The notes below the pieces were generated by a model. The model worked only from the letters and a program-made list of their open reading frames with translations, was not told the origin of the DNA and did no database searches. Made by a program: the position numbers and the translations under genes. Of a stretch of DNA of 64,000 bases, positions 27,149 through 34,908 are shown in pieces. Every line of letters begins with the position of its first letter. Within the stretch, counting starts at the first letter, position 1. This DNA is from Riemerella columbina DSM 16469 (GTDB lineage Bacteria; Bacteroidota; Bacteroidia; Flavobacteriales; Weeksellaceae), in assembly GCF_000374405.1 (NCBI RefSeq), contig NZ_KB894283.1:21590-85589 (forward strand), read 5' to 3'.

Positions 27149-28027
27149 ATGAAAAACATTATAACATTATTTTTAGTAGGGTTTTTTAGCATATTCAATG
27201 CACAAAATCAGAAATTTATCTATGAGTTTAGTTATGTAACCGATTCTACAAAAAGAGATGAGGTGAAAACAGAATTGATGAATTTAGATGTTACGCCTGA
27301 AGGTTCAAAATTTTATTCCTATATTAAAATACCAAATAGATTCTACCATGCGTGCCGATATCAAAAAACAATTGCAAGGTATAAGTGGTAATGCTAAAAT
27401 TTCATCGGTGAATTTAAAAAAGCCTAATGTTGAAGGTGGTAATATTTCTTATATGGTAGAGAAAATCTATCCAGATTATAAAGTGTTTTATCATGATAAA
27501 CTGGGTTCAGATGCTTATAAAGTCTTAGAGGATAGAACTATGGAGTGGACTATATTGCCTGATAAAACAAAAGTTGGTGAATGGGAAGCGCAGAAGGCAA
27601 CAACTAATTTTGCTGGAAGACAATGGACGGCTTGGTTTACTACGGATATACCTATTCCAGATGGTCCAAATTTCATGGTTTACCAGGACTTATTGTAAAA
27701 ATGCAGGATTCAAAAAATGATTTCAACTTTGAATTAAAAGCTACAGAACCAATTAAAGGAGTGTTACCAGACCTATTGAATAATAAAGAGGTTTCCGTTA
27801 ATAGAACACAATTTGTGAAACTTTTTAGAGAATACCGCAAAGACCCAGTAAAGTCATTAAGAATGCTTTTAAATTCTAATTCAAGTGCCGGTGGCTATGT
27901 GAAATTCCAACAAAATGGACGAGAGATTTCTTCAGATGAGATGTTAAGAAGAATAGAAAAGAAGAAAAAATTAAATTTTAAATCTAAAAAATATCTTTAT
28001 AGAACAAGATTGGTTAGAAAATTAATA
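27149..28027 (+). pseudogene. GLPGLI family protein gene, frameshifted
   Basis: The product would be a secreted protein of about 280 residues: signal peptide MKNIITLFLVGFFSIFNAQ, then YEFSYVTDST, EWTILPDKTKVGEWEAQKA, GRQWTAWFTTDIPIPDGP and the family signature KFHGLPGLIVKM. These parts lie in different frames. An extra A in the run at 27326-27329 moves the reading from frame 2 to frame 3, and a lost A just before the FHGLPGLI codons (about 27668-27670) moves it back. Near 27960-27980 the expected stop is also missing, and the frame runs through the terminator into fabI. Both main lesions are single-base changes in short A-runs, so assembly error is possible. GLPGLI proteins often follow BlaI/BlaR1-like pairs in this group; function unknown. 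Confidence 0.8.
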
Positions 28028-28064
28028 AAAAAACCGAAAGTATTAGATGCTTTCGGTTTTTTGT
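28028..28064. terminator. Terminator between GLPGLI gene and fabI
   Basis: A 13-bp perfect stem (28028-28040 with 28050-28062), 9-nt loop, and A/T tracts on both sides. It lies between converging genes and can work in both directions. Confidence 0.88.
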
Positions 28065-28076
28065 ATTGTTTTGTGA

Positions 28077-28889
28077 TTATTTTTCAGTATCGTATTTGTC
28101 CACTACTTTCTGGGAAACCCCTGTATTGCTAAACCCACCATCGTGGAAGAGGTTTTGCATTGTTACTTTTCGTGTAAGGTCAGAGAACATGGCCACACAA
28201 TAGTTAGCACACTCAAGAGCGGTTGCATTACCTAGTGGTGACATGTCTTCAGCATAGCCTAAGAAGCCACCAAAACCTTTCACACCGCTACCCGCAGTTG
28301 TAGGTGTTGGCGATTGAGAAATGGTATTGACCCTTACTTTTCTTTCACCCCAGTAGTATCCAAAACTTCTGGCAATACTTTCAAGGTAAGATTTATTATC
28401 TGCCATATCATTATAGTCTGGGAATGTTCTTTGTGCGGCAATATAGGTCAGTGCAAGGATAGAGCCCCATTCGTTCATACAATCCTTATCCCAAGCGGTT
28501 TTCATAACTTTGTGGAACGATACGGCAGATACATCCCAACCTTTTTCAAGAAAATTATAGTTGATATCCGTATAGGCTTTTCCTTTTCTTAAATTAACAG
28601 ACATTCCGATAGAGTGTAGGATAAAGTCTAGTTTTCCAAATTTTTCTATCGCAATATCAAATAGTTTTTCTAGATCATCCATAGAAGTGGCATCGGCACC
28701 TACTACTTCAGAGCCAGTTTTTTCTGCCAGCGCGTTGAGTTCGCCCATTCTCATAGCGATAGGGGCATTGGATAGAATAAACTCTGCGCCTTCTTCGTGG
28801 CAACGCTCAGCCACTTTCCAAGCGATAGATTGCTCATTTAGCGCACCAAATATAATTCCTTTTTTTCCTTTTAATAATCCGTTTGACAT
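28077..28889 (-). CDS. fabI: Enoyl-[acyl-carrier-protein] reductase (NADH)
   Basis: 270 residues from the ATG at 28889; an upstream in-frame ATG pair would add 14 residues outside the family. SDR fold with GIIFGALNEQSIAWKVA (FabI-type nucleotide loop), LDFILHSIGMS, and the FabI active-site spacing Tyr-x6-Lys in YNDMADNK. VRVNTISQSPTPTTAGSG is followed by SPLGNATALECA near the substrate lid. It reduces trans-2-enoyl-ACP in the last step of each fatty-acid elongation round and is the classic triclosan target. Monocistronic, with its own promoter upstream. Confidence 0.95.
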   Translation of the reverse strand: MSNGLLKGKKGIIFGALNEQSIAWKVAERCHEEGAEFILSNAPIAMRMGELNALAEKTGSEVVGADATSMDDLEKLFDIAIEKFGKLDFILHSIGMSVNLRKGKAYTDINYNFLEKGWDVSAVSFHKVMKTAWDKDCMNEWGSILALTYIAAQRTFPDYNDMADNKSYLESIARSFGYYWGERKVRVNTISQSPTPTTAGSGVKGFGGFLGYAEDMSPLGNATALECANYCVAMFSDLTRKVTMQNLFHDGGFSNTGVSQKVVDKYDTEK

Positions 28890-28905
28890 AATTTTATATT
28901 TTAAA

Positions 28906-28936
28906 CAAATGTAATAAAAATCCACCATCAAACAAA
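28906..28936 (-). promoter_or_regulatory. fabI promoter
   Basis: On the minus strand: TTTG at 28936-28933, 19 bases, then TACATTTG at 28913-28906, 16 bases before the fabI ATG. The -33 lies inside the T-tract of the neighbouring terminator. Confidence 0.6.
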
Positions 28937-28962
28937 AAAGAGTTAGAAATTAATTTCTAACC
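28933..28962 (-). terminator. Terminator of the small helical protein gene
   Basis: A palindromic stem over 28942-28961 (GTTAGAAATT and its complement), followed on the minus strand by a run of T. It lies 35 bases after the stop of the gene at 28997. Confidence 0.65.
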
Positions 28963-28996
28963 CTTTTATTATATGAAGAAAAACTTATACTTAGTC

Positions 28997-29290
28997 TTAG
29001 TTTGTGGCTTTTCTGATTTCTGCTTTTACATCTTCAGAAAAATCTTTTGTTTTTTCCCAAGCGTCTGATACGGCATCTTTGGTATCTTCCCAAGCGTCTG
29101 CCATTTTATCTTTCATTCTTTCGAAGAATCCTTCTTCAGTTGGTTCTTCATTTTTTTCTTTTTGCTCTCGGATGTATTCTTTTACATCATTTGCATATTT
29201 ATTAGTTTTACATTTTACATCGTTCGCAACTTCTTCAATTTTGTTTTCTGCTTTATTTACTGCTTTTTCAGCATCGTTTAAATTACTCAT
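28997..29290 (-). CDS. Small charged helical protein
   Basis: 97 residues, no signal peptide or membrane segment. Almost wholly helical and charged, with a near-repeat of eleven residues: DAWEDTKDAVS and DAWEKTKDFSE. This amphipathic repeat style is shared by YtxH-like, LEA-like and apolipoprotein-like stress proteins, but I recognise no specific family. Single gene with its own terminator. Function unknown. Confidence 0.65.
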   Translation of the reverse strand: MSNLNDAEKAVNKAENKIEEVANDVKCKTNKYANDVKEYIREQKEKNEEPTEEGFFERMKDKMADAWEDTKDAVSDAWEKTKDFSEDVKAEIRKATN

Positions 29291-29462
29291 AATAGTTTAT
29301 TGTTTTAAGTTAATTGATTTCAATGTTGCAATTTTAATTCCAAAAATCCGATGTAAAGGTTAAATATTTGTTAAAATAAAATCTTCCCGTTCATTATCTA
29401 AGGGTTAAGTTTTCGATTTTAAATAAATAATAAAAACACTTTAGCAACCAAATAATTTTTCA

Positions 29463-29470
29463 TACTTTTG
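29463..29470 (+). promoter_or_regulatory. -7 element of the coiled-coil / zapA operon
   Basis: TACTTTTG matches TAnnTTTG and lies 26 bases before the ATG at 29496. No -33 match was seen. Confidence 0.45.
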
Positions 29471-29495
29471 TATCAAGGTTAGAACAACCCCTGAA

Positions 29496-29798
29496 ATGCT
29501 AAAAGACTTAGACCATCGTTTTTCAGATTTAGAGCAAAAGGTAGTTCAGTTAAAACATGACTATCAGCAACTTAAATCGGATTATGATCAACTTTTAGAG
29601 AGCCACAGCCTATTGAAGCAGAAGTTAGATGAAGAAAAAAAGGCTCATCAGGAATTAATTGAAGAATATAAAGATATAAAATTAGTCTCTGCAATATCGG
29701 GAAATCCCAATTACAATCGTTTGATGAAAAATCATATCAACCGTTTGATTAAAGAGATTGACGCTTGCATAGCACAACTTCAAAATAGTAATTTATAA
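29496..29798 (+). CDS. Coiled-coil protein upstream of zapA
   Basis: 100 residues; residues about 5-70 are heptad-rich (LEQKVVQLKHDYQQLKSDYD). The gene's TAA shares its last A with the ATG of zapA, which implies translational coupling. Small coiled-coil proteins beside zapA recur in this phylum, and a divisome role (ZapB-like partner) is a fair inference from context only. Confidence 0.7.
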   Translation: MLKDLDHRFSDLEQKVVQLKHDYQQLKSDYDQLLESHSLLKQKLDEEKKAHQELIEEYKDIKLVSAISGNPNYNRLMKNHINRLIKEIDACIAQLQNSNL

Positions 29799-30076
29799 TG
29801 GAAATGCGAAGAATCAATATTACCATTGCTGGTCGTAGATATCCATTAAATGTGCCTTCCGAAGAAGAAGAAACTTTGCGGAAAGTAGGGAAGGAGATAG
29901 AAGCGATGATTAAAGATTTTGAAGCCAACTATGCGATAAAAGATAAACAAGATGTTTTGGCAATGTGTGCCCTTAAATTAGGGACTAACGCCCAATTGGC
30001 AAAGCTGAATGGAGACAAAAATTTAGAATATGTTCAGAAGAAAATTGATGCATTGCATCAGGTTTTGGATGAATAA
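29798..30076 (+). CDS. zapA: Cell division protein ZapA
   Basis: 92 residues. RRINITIAGRRYPLNVPSEE is the conserved N-terminal beta-strand pair of ZapA, RKVGKEIEAMI starts the helix, and DVLAMCALKLGTNAQLAKL is the family core. ZapA binds and bundles FtsZ at the Z-ring. It overlaps the coiled-coil gene by one base and precedes the probable 6S RNA, an order also known from other phyla. Confidence 0.92.
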   Translation: MEMRRINITIAGRRYPLNVPSEEEETLRKVGKEIEAMIKDFEANYAIKDKQDVLAMCALKLGTNAQLAKLNGDKNLEYVQKKIDALHQVLDE

Positions 30077-30104
30077 AACGATAAAGATATAATCGATATC
30101 TTAC

Positions 30105-30282
30105 CTTCGACCTACAATTGTTCTAACACATTAAGGTAAACTCAACGCTGATAAAATTACCGAGTAAATGCTTTCTGAATGGCGTGCCGTATTTTGCGGA
30201 TTACAGACAGAAGAACTTAGCTCAAATCGTGTTGATTAGGAGTTTACTCTTTAATCATATAGAATGATTGTAGGTTTTTTTG
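30105..30282 (+). ncRNA. ssrS: Probable 6S RNA
   Basis: A structured non-coding stretch between zapA and rny. The 5' segment near 30110-30124 (ACCTACAAT..TTCT) pairs with 30261-30275 (AGAAT.ATTGTAGGT), directly followed by seven T, so the closing stem also acts as terminator. Inside, GTAAACTC (about 30136-30143) pairs with GAGTTTAC (30240-30247) and a C-C-G hairpin forms the tip, leaving a large central bubble. A long rod with central bubble, about 175 nt, downstream of zapA is what 6S RNA looks like; it would bind the housekeeping RNA polymerase. The call is from structure and position, not a covariance model. Confidence 0.72.
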
Positions 30283-30311
30283 TGAATAATATAAAATAAA
30301 GTATATATAAA

Positions 30312-31883
30312 ATGACAACATCTGTAATTATAGGAATCTTAGTAGGATTGGTGGTTGGTGCTATCGTCAGCATGCTGTTCTCTAAAAGTTCCCTCAACTC
30401 AAAAGCAAAATTCATTATTGAAGATGCTAAAAAGAACGCGGAAAATATTTTAGAAAAAGCGAATGTTCAAGCCGAGAGTATTAAAAAAGAAAAAAACATC
30501 CAAGCCAAAGAGCGTTTTTTAGAGCTTAAATCTGAACATGATGCCCATATTCAGCAACGCGAAAAGAAAATGCAAGACGCTGAAAAAAGGATTAAGGACA
30601 AAGAACATAAACTGAATGATGAACTTAGCAAAACGGGAAAACTAGAGAAAGAACTCGATAAAAAACTCAACGACCTTTCTAGAAAAGAAGAACAAATCGA
30701 TAGAAAACAAGCCGAACTCGCTGCTACAATTGCTAAAAAAGTAGATTTATTAGAAAAAGTTTCGGGGTACTCTGCAGAGGAAGCCAAAGAGGAATTGGTG
30801 GAAACTATGAAAGCAGAGGCTAAGACTAAAGCGCAGGCTTATGTTCAAAACATTATGGAGGAGGCACATCTGAATGCAAAAACCGAAGCTAAAAAAATTG
30901 TGATTCAAACCATCCAAAGAATAGGAACAGAGCAGGCGATTGAAAACTCGGTATCGGTATTTAATATAGAATCCGATGATGTGAAGGGTAGAATTATCGG
31001 TAGAGAAGGTAGAAATATCCGTGCGATAGAAGCGGCTACTGGTGTGGAAATTATTGTAGATGATACCCCAGAGGCGATTTTATTGTCTTGTTTTGACCCT
31101 GTAAGAAGAGAAATTGCAAGATTATCGTTGCACCGTTTGGTTACCGATGGTAGAATCCACCCTGCGAGAATTGAAGAAGTGGTAGATAAAACCCGAAAAC
31201 AAATTGAAGAAGAAATAATTGAGGTTGGTAAACGCACCATTATAGATTTAGGAATTCATGGATTACACCCAGAATTGGTGAAAATCGTTGGGCGTATGAA
31301 ATACCGTTCGTCTTACGGACAAAACTTATTGCAACACTCTAGAGAGGTAGCGAATATTGCAGCCACTATGGCAGCAGAATTAGGTTTAAATGTTAAACTA
31401 GCTAAGCGTGCTGGTTTGTTACACGATATTGGGAAAGTTCCAGAGCAAGAATCAGAACTTCCTCACGCACTTTTAGGAATGCAATGGGCGGAGAAATTTG
31501 GAGAAAATCCAGAAGTGGTTAATGCAATTGGTGCACACCACGATGAAATAGAAATGACTTCGCTATTATCTCCAATTATTCAAGTTGCAGATGGTATTTC
31601 GGGGGCAAGACCAGGGGCAAGACGCCAAGTGCTAGAATCTTATATCCAAAGATTAAAAGATTTAGAAGCGGCGGCATTAAGTTTTGATGGCGTGTCTAGT
31701 GCGTACGCCATTCAAGCGGGTAGAGAACTTAGGGTAATGGTAGAAAGTGGCAAGGTGAATGATAATGTAGCTGCCCAATTGTCTTACGATATTTCTGAAA
31801 AAATCCAAAATGAATTGACATATCCTGGTCAAGTAAAGATTACCGTAATCAGAGAAACCAGAGCAGTCAATATTGCCAGATAA
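30312..31883 (+). CDS. rny: Ribonuclease Y
   Basis: 523 residues. One N-terminal membrane helix (about 4-24), a long charged coiled coil (about 30-200), a KH domain with [19 protein letters not shown], and an HD domain with [15 protein letters not shown] and GAHHDEIEM. RNase Y is a membrane-anchored endonuclease that starts mRNA decay. Conserved order zapA - 6S RNA - rny. A terminator follows. Confidence 0.97.
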   Translation: MTTSVIIGILVGLVVGAIVSMLFSKSSLNSKAKFIIEDAKKNAENILEKANVQAESIKKEKNIQAKERFLELKSEHDAHIQQREKKMQDAEKRIKDKEHKLNDELSKTGKLEKELDKKLNDLSRKEEQIDRKQAELAATIAKKVDLLEKVSGYSAEEAKEELVETMKAEAKTKAQAYVQNIMEEAHLNAKTEAKKIVIQTIQRIGTEQAIENSVSVFNIESDDVKGRIIGREGRNIRAIEAATGVEIIVDDTPEAILLSCFDPVRREIARLSLHRLVTDGRIHPARIEEVVDKTRKQIEEEIIEVGKRTIIDLGIHGLHPELVKIVGRMKYRSSYGQNLLQHSREVANIAATMAAELGLNVKLAKRAGLLHDIGKVPEQESELPHALLGMQWAEKFGENPEVVNAIGAHHDEIEMTSLLSPIIQVADGISGARPGARRQVLESYIQRLKDLEAAALSFDGVSSAYAIQAGRELRVMVESGKVNDNVAAQLSYDISEKIQNELTYPGQVKITVIRETRAVNIAR

Positions 31884-31905
31884 GTATTGGTTTTATAAAA
31901 AAATT

Positions 31906-31940
31906 ACCCCTCCAAATTATTGCAACTCGGAGGGGTTTTT
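31906..31940. terminator. Terminator between rny and the amidase gene
   Basis: Eight-bp G/C-rich stem (31906-31913 with 31929-31936), a 15-nt loop and T-tracts on each side; the flanking genes converge. Confidence 0.8.
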
Positions 31941-31950
31941 ATGTCGGTTA

Positions 31951-32955
31951 TTATCTAGGGTATTTTACTAGTAATGCTTGCAAAATAGCCCAAGTTTCAG
32001 CATCTAAAATACCATTGTGTATTTCGGGTCTAAAATGGTATTGGAACGCTTCTATAACCTTTGAGGTTTGGTCGTCCCAAACTCCTGTGGTATTAATATC
32101 ATAGCCGAAATTTTTAAACGCATTCTGAACTTTAAATATGAATGGGGCTGCATTATAATTAAAATCTACCTCACCCGTTGCCGTAGCATAAAAATTTTGT
32201 TTCGTAGGCTCATCGTACCACATCCCAATATGATACTCATTGTAGAGTCTTTTCCAAGGAAATAATGGACCTGGGTCTTGCTTTCTAATAGGCGCTACAT
32301 CAGAATGTCCTAAAACATTAGTTGGCGGAATGTTATAGCGTTCTACAATGTCTTTCGCCAAAGCGGCTACTTTTCTAAATTGATGCTCTGGAAATGGGAA
32401 AAATTGTCTTTCGCCATTAGCATTTTTTATAAAACCTTTATTTACGATTTCTATCCCGATAGAATTATCATTCATCCCCGTTGTATTACGCCAATAACTG
32501 ATGCCAGAATGGTAGGCTCTTTTATTTTCGTCTACCAATTGCCAAATCTCGTGGTCGTTGATGTCGCTCACTAAATAATGGGCGCTTACATTTTTTTGTG
32601 TTAAGGCTCTTACGGAAACTTCGTTGTCTATGGCGGTATAATGAAGGATTAAATAGCGCTGTCTAAAGTTTTGGGCTACTGATGGAAAATGTTCATAGGA
32701 AATTTTATAGCCTTTAGGGTTTGCGGAAACAACGGAGCCATAACTTGTGGTATTGTCGTTTTTATTAATGTCACCAATGTTGTCTTTGAAAAAGATTAAA
32801 TTCCCTTGGTGATTAATTTTTGGAGTGCTAGGTTTAGGTTTTTGAGTAGAAGCTACTGTTTTTTTAGGTTGAGAATTTTGATGTGTCACATTTTTTTGTG
32901 AACCACATGAAATATTTAATATTCCTAAACCTGTGATAAATAATATCTTACGCAT
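31951..32955 (-). CDS. N-acetylmuramoyl-L-alanine amidase lipoprotein
   Basis: 334 residues. Lipoprotein signal MRKILFITGLGILNISC (Cys17). A disordered Lys/Pro/Thr linker leads to an amidase_2 (AmpD-type) zinc domain: LILHYTAIDNEVS with a zinc histidine, HYLVSDINDHEIWQLV, and GHSDVAPIRKQDPGPLFPW with the second histidine and the active-site Lys/Asp-Pro-Gly. The C-terminus (about 255-330) is a peptidoglycan-binding domain ending IEAFQYHFRP...DAETWAIL. It cuts the muramoyl-peptide bond in the periplasm, for wall turnover or recycling. Convergent with rny. Confidence 0.92.
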   Translation of the reverse strand: MRKILFITGLGILNISCGSQKNVTHQNSQPKKTVASTQKPKPSTPKINHQGNLIFFKDNIGDINKNDNTTSYGSVVSANPKGYKISYEHFPSVAQNFRQRYLILHYTAIDNEVSVRALTQKNVSAHYLVSDINDHEIWQLVDENKRAYHSGISYWRNTTGMNDNSIGIEIVNKGFIKNANGERQFFPFPEHQFRKVAALAKDIVERYNIPPTNVLGHSDVAPIRKQDPGPLFPWKRLYNEYHIGMWYDEPTKQNFYATATGEVDFNYNAAPFIFKVQNAFKNFGYDINTTGVWDDQTSKVIEAFQYHFRPEIHNGILDAETWAILQALLVKYPR

Positions 32956-33015
32956 AAATGATTTGAATTTTTAAATTAAGGTGTCAAAGATAATGATATT
33001 TTTTTACATATTTTT

Positions 33016-33046
33016 TTGGTACTTTTAAAAAAACATTCTATATTTG
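33016..33046 (+). promoter_or_regulatory. Promoter of the Ser-Pro-Arg tRNA cluster
   Basis: TTG at 33016-33018 and TATATTTG at 33039-33046, 20 bases apart; the first tRNA begins 45 bases later. Confidence 0.7.
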
Positions 33047-33090
33047 CACTCGCAATTACAGAACAGAAGATAGTTGAATCATACATAATC

Positions 33091-33175
33091 GGAGGGTTGC
33101 CGGAGTGGTTAACGGAGCAGTTTGCTAAACTGTCGACTCGCAAGGGTCGCATGGGTTCGAATCCCATACCCTCCG
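33091..33175 (+). tRNA. tRNA-Ser (anticodon GCT)
   Basis: Acceptor GGAGGGT/ACCCTCC, anticodon loop TTGCTAA, a long variable arm as in all tRNA-Ser, and T-loop GGTTCGAATCC. 85 nt without CCA. Confidence 0.96.
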
Positions 33176-33191
33176 CAACTAGTACAATATT

Positions 33192-33266
33192 CGGGGCGTA
33201 GCGTAGTCCGGTCATCGCGCCTGGTTTGGGACCAGGAGGTCGCAGGTTCGAATCCTGCCGCCCCGA
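33192..33266 (+). tRNA. tRNA-Pro (anticodon TGG)
   Basis: Acceptor CGGGGCG/CGCCCCG, anticodon stem CCTGG/CCAGG with loop TTTGGGA, T-loop GGTTCGAATCC. 75 nt. Confidence 0.96.
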
Positions 33267-33286
33267 CTATTTTTTTACAACGCAAT

Positions 33287-33360
33287 GGGTGCGTAGCTCA
33301 GCTGGATAGAGCATCTGCCTTCTAAGCAGACGGTCCCAGGTTCGAATCCTGGCGCGCTCA
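33287..33360 (+). tRNA. tRNA-Arg (anticodon TCT)
   Basis: Acceptor GGGTGCG/CGCGCTC with two G-T wobble pairs, anticodon stem TCTGC/GCAGA with loop CTTCTAA, T-loop GGTTCGAATCC. 74 nt; last of the cluster. Confidence 0.95.
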
Positions 33361-33363
33361 CTT

Positions 33364-33397
33364 AAGCCATCTCATTTTTTGAGGTGGCTTTTTTTAT
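33364..33397 (+). terminator. Terminator of the tRNA cluster
   Basis: 11-bp stem with one G-T pair (33364-33374 with 33380-33390) and a run of seven T. The remaining bases up to 33621 hold no gene or repeat that I can see. Confidence 0.85.
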
Positions 33398-33621
33398 TAT
33401 TGAGTTTTGAGTTTGCTTATTGCTTTTAGAGTATAACCGACTACTTTTTTAATTTCATATCGTACTTTCGTATTCATATCCATATAATATAATACTTATT
33501 TTTTAATCGTGCTTTTGTTTTACACTTATCGCCCGCTGCTTTCGGCTTAAAATAATCGTTTTTAAAGTCTAAAATTTTTTGTATTTTGGCAAAGTAAAAT
33601 TTTAAATATAAAAGAATAAAA

Positions 33622-34800
33622 ATGAAAGAAGTATTTATAGTATCAGCAGTAAGAACACCAATGGGTAGTTTTTTAGGTAGTTTGGCTAATGTGCCAGCAA
33701 CTCAACTGGGAGCTACGGCGATTAAAGGCGCGTTAGAAAAAATTAATCTAGATTCTAAAGCGGTAGATGAGGTCTATATGGGCAATGTGCTACAAGCTGG
33801 AGAGGGGCAAGCCCCTGCAAGACAAGCGGCTTTAGGAGCGGGACTTTCTAAAGAAGTGCCTTGTACAACTATTAATAAGGTATGTGCATCAGGTATGAAA
33901 GCGGTAATGATGGCGGCACAAGCCATTAAAAGTGGTGATGCCGATGTAGTAGTTGCAGGAGGAATGGAAAATATGAGCTCGGTACCACACTATTATCATG
34001 CTAGAAAATCGGTGAAATTGGGTGATGTAAAAATGCAAGATGGAATGGTGCTGGACGGCTTAACCGATGTTTATAATAAAGTGCATATGGGTGTTTGTGC
34101 AGAAAAGTGTGCCGCGGAATACCAATTTTCTAGAGAAGCACAAGACGAATTTGCAATACAATCTTATAAAAGAGCAGCTAAGGCTTGGAAAGAAGGAAAG
34201 TTTAAAGAGGAAATAGTTCCCGTAGAAATTCCTCAGCGTAAAGGTGAGCCTATTGTCTTTTCTGAAGACGAAGAATATAAAAATGTTAATTTCGATAGAA
34301 TAGGAAGTTTACCAACGGTATTCCAAAGAGATAATGGTACGGTAACGGCAGCCAATGCTTCTACACTTAATGACGGTGCATCGGCTTTGGTATTGATGTC
34401 TAAAGAAAAAATGGAAGAGCTAGGATTGAAGCCTTTAGCCAAAGTTTTAGGTTACGCAGATGCCGCTCAAGAGCCAGAATGGTTTACAACAGCACCTGCG
34501 AAAGCACTTCCTAAGGCATTAGCCAAAGCAGGGGTTTCACAATCGGATGTAGATTTCTTCGAGTTTAATGAAGCGTTTTCTGTGGTAGGTTTAGCCAATA
34601 ATAAAATTTTAGGCTTAGATGATGCTAAGGTTAATGTTAATGGTGGTGCAGTGGCTTTAGGGCATCCGCTTGGAAATTCAGGGGCTAGAATTATCGTGAC
34701 ATTAATTAATGTTTTAAAACAAAATAATGGTAAAATAGGTGCCGCAGCGATTTGTAATGGTGGCGGTGGCGCTTCGGCTATTGTGATTGAAAAGTGCTAA
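33622..34800 (+). CDS. Acetyl-CoA C-acetyltransferase (thiolase)
   Basis: 392 residues, standard for thiolase II. Nucleophile Cys88 in INKVCASGMKA, FFEFNEAFSVV, the histidine of GHPLGNSGARI and the second cysteine in ICNGGGGASA near the end. It joins or cleaves acetoacetyl-CoA; the single gene without other beta-oxidation genes leaves the direction open. A long hairpin follows it. Confidence 0.95.
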   Translation: MKEVFIVSAVRTPMGSFLGSLANVPATQLGATAIKGALEKINLDSKAVDEVYMGNVLQAGEGQAPARQAALGAGLSKEVPCTTINKVCASGMKAVMMAAQAIKSGDADVVVAGGMENMSSVPHYYHARKSVKLGDVKMQDGMVLDGLTDVYNKVHMGVCAEKCAAEYQFSREAQDEFAIQSYKRAAKAWKEGKFKEEIVPVEIPQRKGEPIVFSEDEEYKNVNFDRIGSLPTVFQRDNGTVTAANASTLNDGASALVLMSKEKMEELGLKPLAKVLGYADAAQEPEWFTTAPAKALPKALAKAGVSQSDVDFFEFNEAFSVVGLANNKILGLDDAKVNVNGGAVALGHPLGNSGARIIVTLINVLKQNNGKIGAAAICNGGGGASAIVIEKC

Positions 34801-34826
34801 TTTATCCCCTATAAATCAGAACATTG

Positions 34827-34878
34827 ATAAACCATTAAGATAATTTATAAATCATTGTATAAATTCTTAATGGTTTAT
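34827..34878. terminator. Long inverted repeat between thiolase and MFS genes
   Basis: Left arm 34827-34849 and right arm 34858-34878 pair over 21 bases with a 2-base bulge (TA) and an 8-nt loop. A weak T-rich tract follows, so it may end the thiolase transcript. Its right arm touches the -7 element of the next gene, so an operator role is also possible. Confidence 0.6.
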
Positions 34879-34879
34879 T

Positions 34880-34887
34880 TATATTTG
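34880..34887 (+). promoter_or_regulatory. -7 element for the MFS gene
   Basis: TATATTTG, 22 bases before the ATG at 34909. A TTG lies at 34855-34857, within the loop of the hairpin, 22 bases upstream. Confidence 0.5.
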
Positions 34888-34908
34888 TCCCATAAAATCT
34901 AAAAGACC

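Noticed and set aside
28028..28132. C-terminal extension of the GLPGLI protein into fabI
   Set aside because: The codons run through a 13-bp terminator hairpin and the fabI 3' end, so the expected stop was lost by a frame change and this is not real protein.
33016..33325. Open frames across the Ser-Pro-Arg tRNA cluster
   Set aside because: Translations of tRNA genes without independent support.
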